Source: Lachnospiraceae bacterium (GTDB lineage: Bacteria; Bacillota_A; Clostridia; Lachnospirales; Lachnospiraceae). From it: a stretch of 6,895 nt of DNA. The position numbers and the translations under genes were made by a program. The notes beneath the pieces are model-generated. The model searched no databases. It saw nothing but the letters and a program-made list of their open reading frames with translations, and was not told the origin of the DNA. Positions 5,638 through 6,895 of the stretch are shown here, piece after piece. The stretch lies in the NCBI GenBank assembly GCA_003446335.1, contig DMAZ01000149.1, positions 13,017-19,911 on the forward strand, given 5' to 3'. How positions within the stretch are numbered: the stretch's first letter is position 1; each line of letters opens with the position of its first letter.

Positions 5638-6855
5638 ATGCGAGGATTATTTAATAGATTAATTGAATGGATCGTACACATCCCGGATGTTTTCCGTAAG
5701 GCAGATGCGGAAGAGGATGAGTTCGGTACAAGGCTGAGAAAGCACAAGAGGGTCGCGTATATACGTACGGCCCTTTTTGTCGTGGTCCTGATTGCCACAG
5801 TCTTTTTGATCCGCTACATTTTTGTGCACTGGACTTTTAAATCTTACAGGGTGATCGAGTCTGAAGAAGTGTATGACAGTGTGTCGGAATACAGGGAAGT
5901 GAACGGGAAAATTCTTCGCTACTCCCCCGATGGAGCAGTCTTAATGAAATCGAACATGAAGGAGGAAATCTGGAACGAATCCTTTAATCTGACACAGCCG
6001 GTCGTCGAAACTTCCGGCAGCGTGATCGGTATCTATGACAAACGCGGGACGGAAATTCATGTTTATAATATGGAGGGGAAACTGGGTGATTTCGTGACGA
6101 ACAGTCCCATTCTCTTTGCCAGAGTCTCTGAATGCGGCAATGTAGTCGCTGCCGTCGAGGACGGGCAGGGAACAGAAATCGTATATTATACCAGTGAAGG
6201 CGAGGAGATCGCCGTAATATCTCCTTCGGCTGTTAAGTATGGATATCCTGTTTCCGTGAGCGTTTCCGGACGAGGAGATATGCTTGCTGTATCCTATATC
6301 ACAGCGGATAACGGGGTGATCGGTTCACGTCTGGCCTTTTATAATTTCGGCTCTGCAGGCAGTGATAAAGAGGATCATCTGGTTGCAAGCGAGGATTTTG
6401 CAGGAACAATAATCCCGGAAATTCGGTATTTCGGGGGCAGTGAGCTGATTGCTTTTACAGATAACGGTTTTATCGTCTACAAAGGATCTGCGCCCAAAAG
6501 GCGTGAAACGGTACAGTTCGACGATGAGATCGTGTCGCTCTTTTATGATGAATCCAGACTAGCCTTTGTATTTCGATGTGATGAAATCGCTCACAGATAT
6601 TCTATGAATGTCTATCGACACAGCGGAAAATTGATCAAATCGGAATATGTTGATATTATCTACGATAAAGGTCATTTCAGCGGGAAAGAAATAATTTTCT
6701 GTAACAGTAACGAGATGGCGGTTTATACGCATAACGGAAATCTCCGCTTTAATGGAGCACTGAACGAAGGCATACTCTCTGATGTTATAAAAATCGGTAT
6801 TAATCGATATTTTGTGGTGAGCGATACAACGGCAGAGCTGATAAAACTGAGATGA
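5638..6855 (+). CDS. Membrane-anchored predicted beta-propeller protein, unknown function (DUF5711-like)
   Basis: I cannot assign a function. The 405-residue protein has an N-terminal stretch with amphipathic character (1-20), an acidic patch (22-29), a basic cluster RLRKHKR (32-38), and one strong membrane segment (about 44-65, ALFVVVLIATVFLI at its core). The basic cluster predicts an inside N-terminus, leaving about 340 residues outside the membrane. That part is built of recurring short beta-rich units, each a hydrophobic strand, a turn with Asp/Gly, then an aromatic strand. Examples start near 90, 128, 169, 214, 268, 307, 350 and 390, as expected for a seven- or eight-bladed propeller. 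No Cys lipobox, protease or enzyme motif is visible. It resembles the clostridial DUF5711 family as I remember it. ATG 5638 is the first usable start after the transketolase stop, but no Shine-Dalgarno sequence precedes it. An ATGA overlap leads to the next gene. Confidence 0.85.
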   Translation: MRGLFNRLIEWIVHIPDVFRKADAEEDEFGTRLRKHKRVAYIRTALFVVVLIATVFLIRYIFVHWTFKSYRVIESEEVYDSVSEYREVNGKILRYSPDGAVLMKSNMKEEIWNESFNLTQPVVETSGSVIGIYDKRGTEIHVYNMEGKLGDFVTNSPILFARVSECGNVVAAVEDGQGTEIVYYTSEGEEIAVISPSAVKYGYPVSVSVSGRGDMLAVSYITADNGVIGSRLAFYNFGSAGSDKEDHLVASEDFAGTIIPEIRYFGGSELIAFTDNGFIVYKGSAPKRRETVQFDDEIVSLFYDESRLAFVFRCDEIAHRYSMNVYRHSGKLIKSEYVDIIYDKGHFSGKEIIFCNSNEMAVYTHNGNLRFNGALNEGILSDVIKIGINRYFVVSDTTAELIKLR

Positions 6856-6895
6856 GCGAAGATGATCACGATGGGGCTGTCGCATTAAGCATTAT
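6852..6895 (+). CDS. Start of a probable further gene, cut by the window edge
   Basis: ATG 6852 overlaps the preceding stop as ATGA and stays open for 14 codons to the window end, beginning MSEDDHDGAVALSI. The other two plus frames close here: one at the TGA of the previous gene, the other at a TAA (6886-6888). The ATGA arrangement repeats the recR-transketolase junction and suggests continuation of the operon. No strong ribosome site is visible, and the fragment is too short to identify. Confidence 0.4.
   Translation, partial: MSEDDHDGAVALSI

Overview
The window is one tightly packed, entirely plus-strand gene run from a low-to-mid GC Gram-positive, most likely a clostridial Firmicute (Lachnospirales-like). 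This placement is inference. It rests on strong AGGAGG-type ribosome sites, GTG starts, the dnaX-ybaB-recR block, a transketolase split into two genes, and a phosphofructokinase of the GGDCQALN / GGNGT type that I associate with Clostridia.

Layout: a sigma-A-like promoter (46-74) and a short leader precede a phosphofructokinase gene (128-1207). dnaX (1211-2860, clamp loader gamma/tau), ybaB/ebfC (2915-3265, nucleoid-associated protein) and recR (3252-3848, recombination mediator) follow. Next come the two halves of a transketolase (3845-4681 and 4669-5616), a membrane-anchored predicted beta-propeller protein of unknown function (5638-6855), and the first 14 codons of a probable further gene (6852 to the window edge). 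The junctions are very short: a 3-nt gap, a 54-nt gap, overlaps of 14, 4 and 13 nt, a 21-nt gap, and a 4-nt overlap. I see no intrinsic terminator anywhere and no gene-free stretch longer than 127 bases.

How the genes fit together: the conserved replication and repair trio is sandwiched between an enzyme of upper glycolysis and one of the non-oxidative pentose phosphate pathway. The likely result is co-transcription of sugar-phosphate flux genes with DNA maintenance genes. No mobile element, CRISPR array, tRNA or rRNA is visible.

I do not see a clearly new defence or mobile system. The best second looks are four. (1) The mixed carbon-metabolism/replication operon. (2) The unusual nucleotide-site residues of the phosphofructokinase. 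(3) The junction at 5603-5640, where a perfect dyad with CTGT-N8-ACAG spacing overlaps a possible promoter just before a gene with no Shine-Dalgarno sequence. (4) The uncharacterised propeller protein itself.
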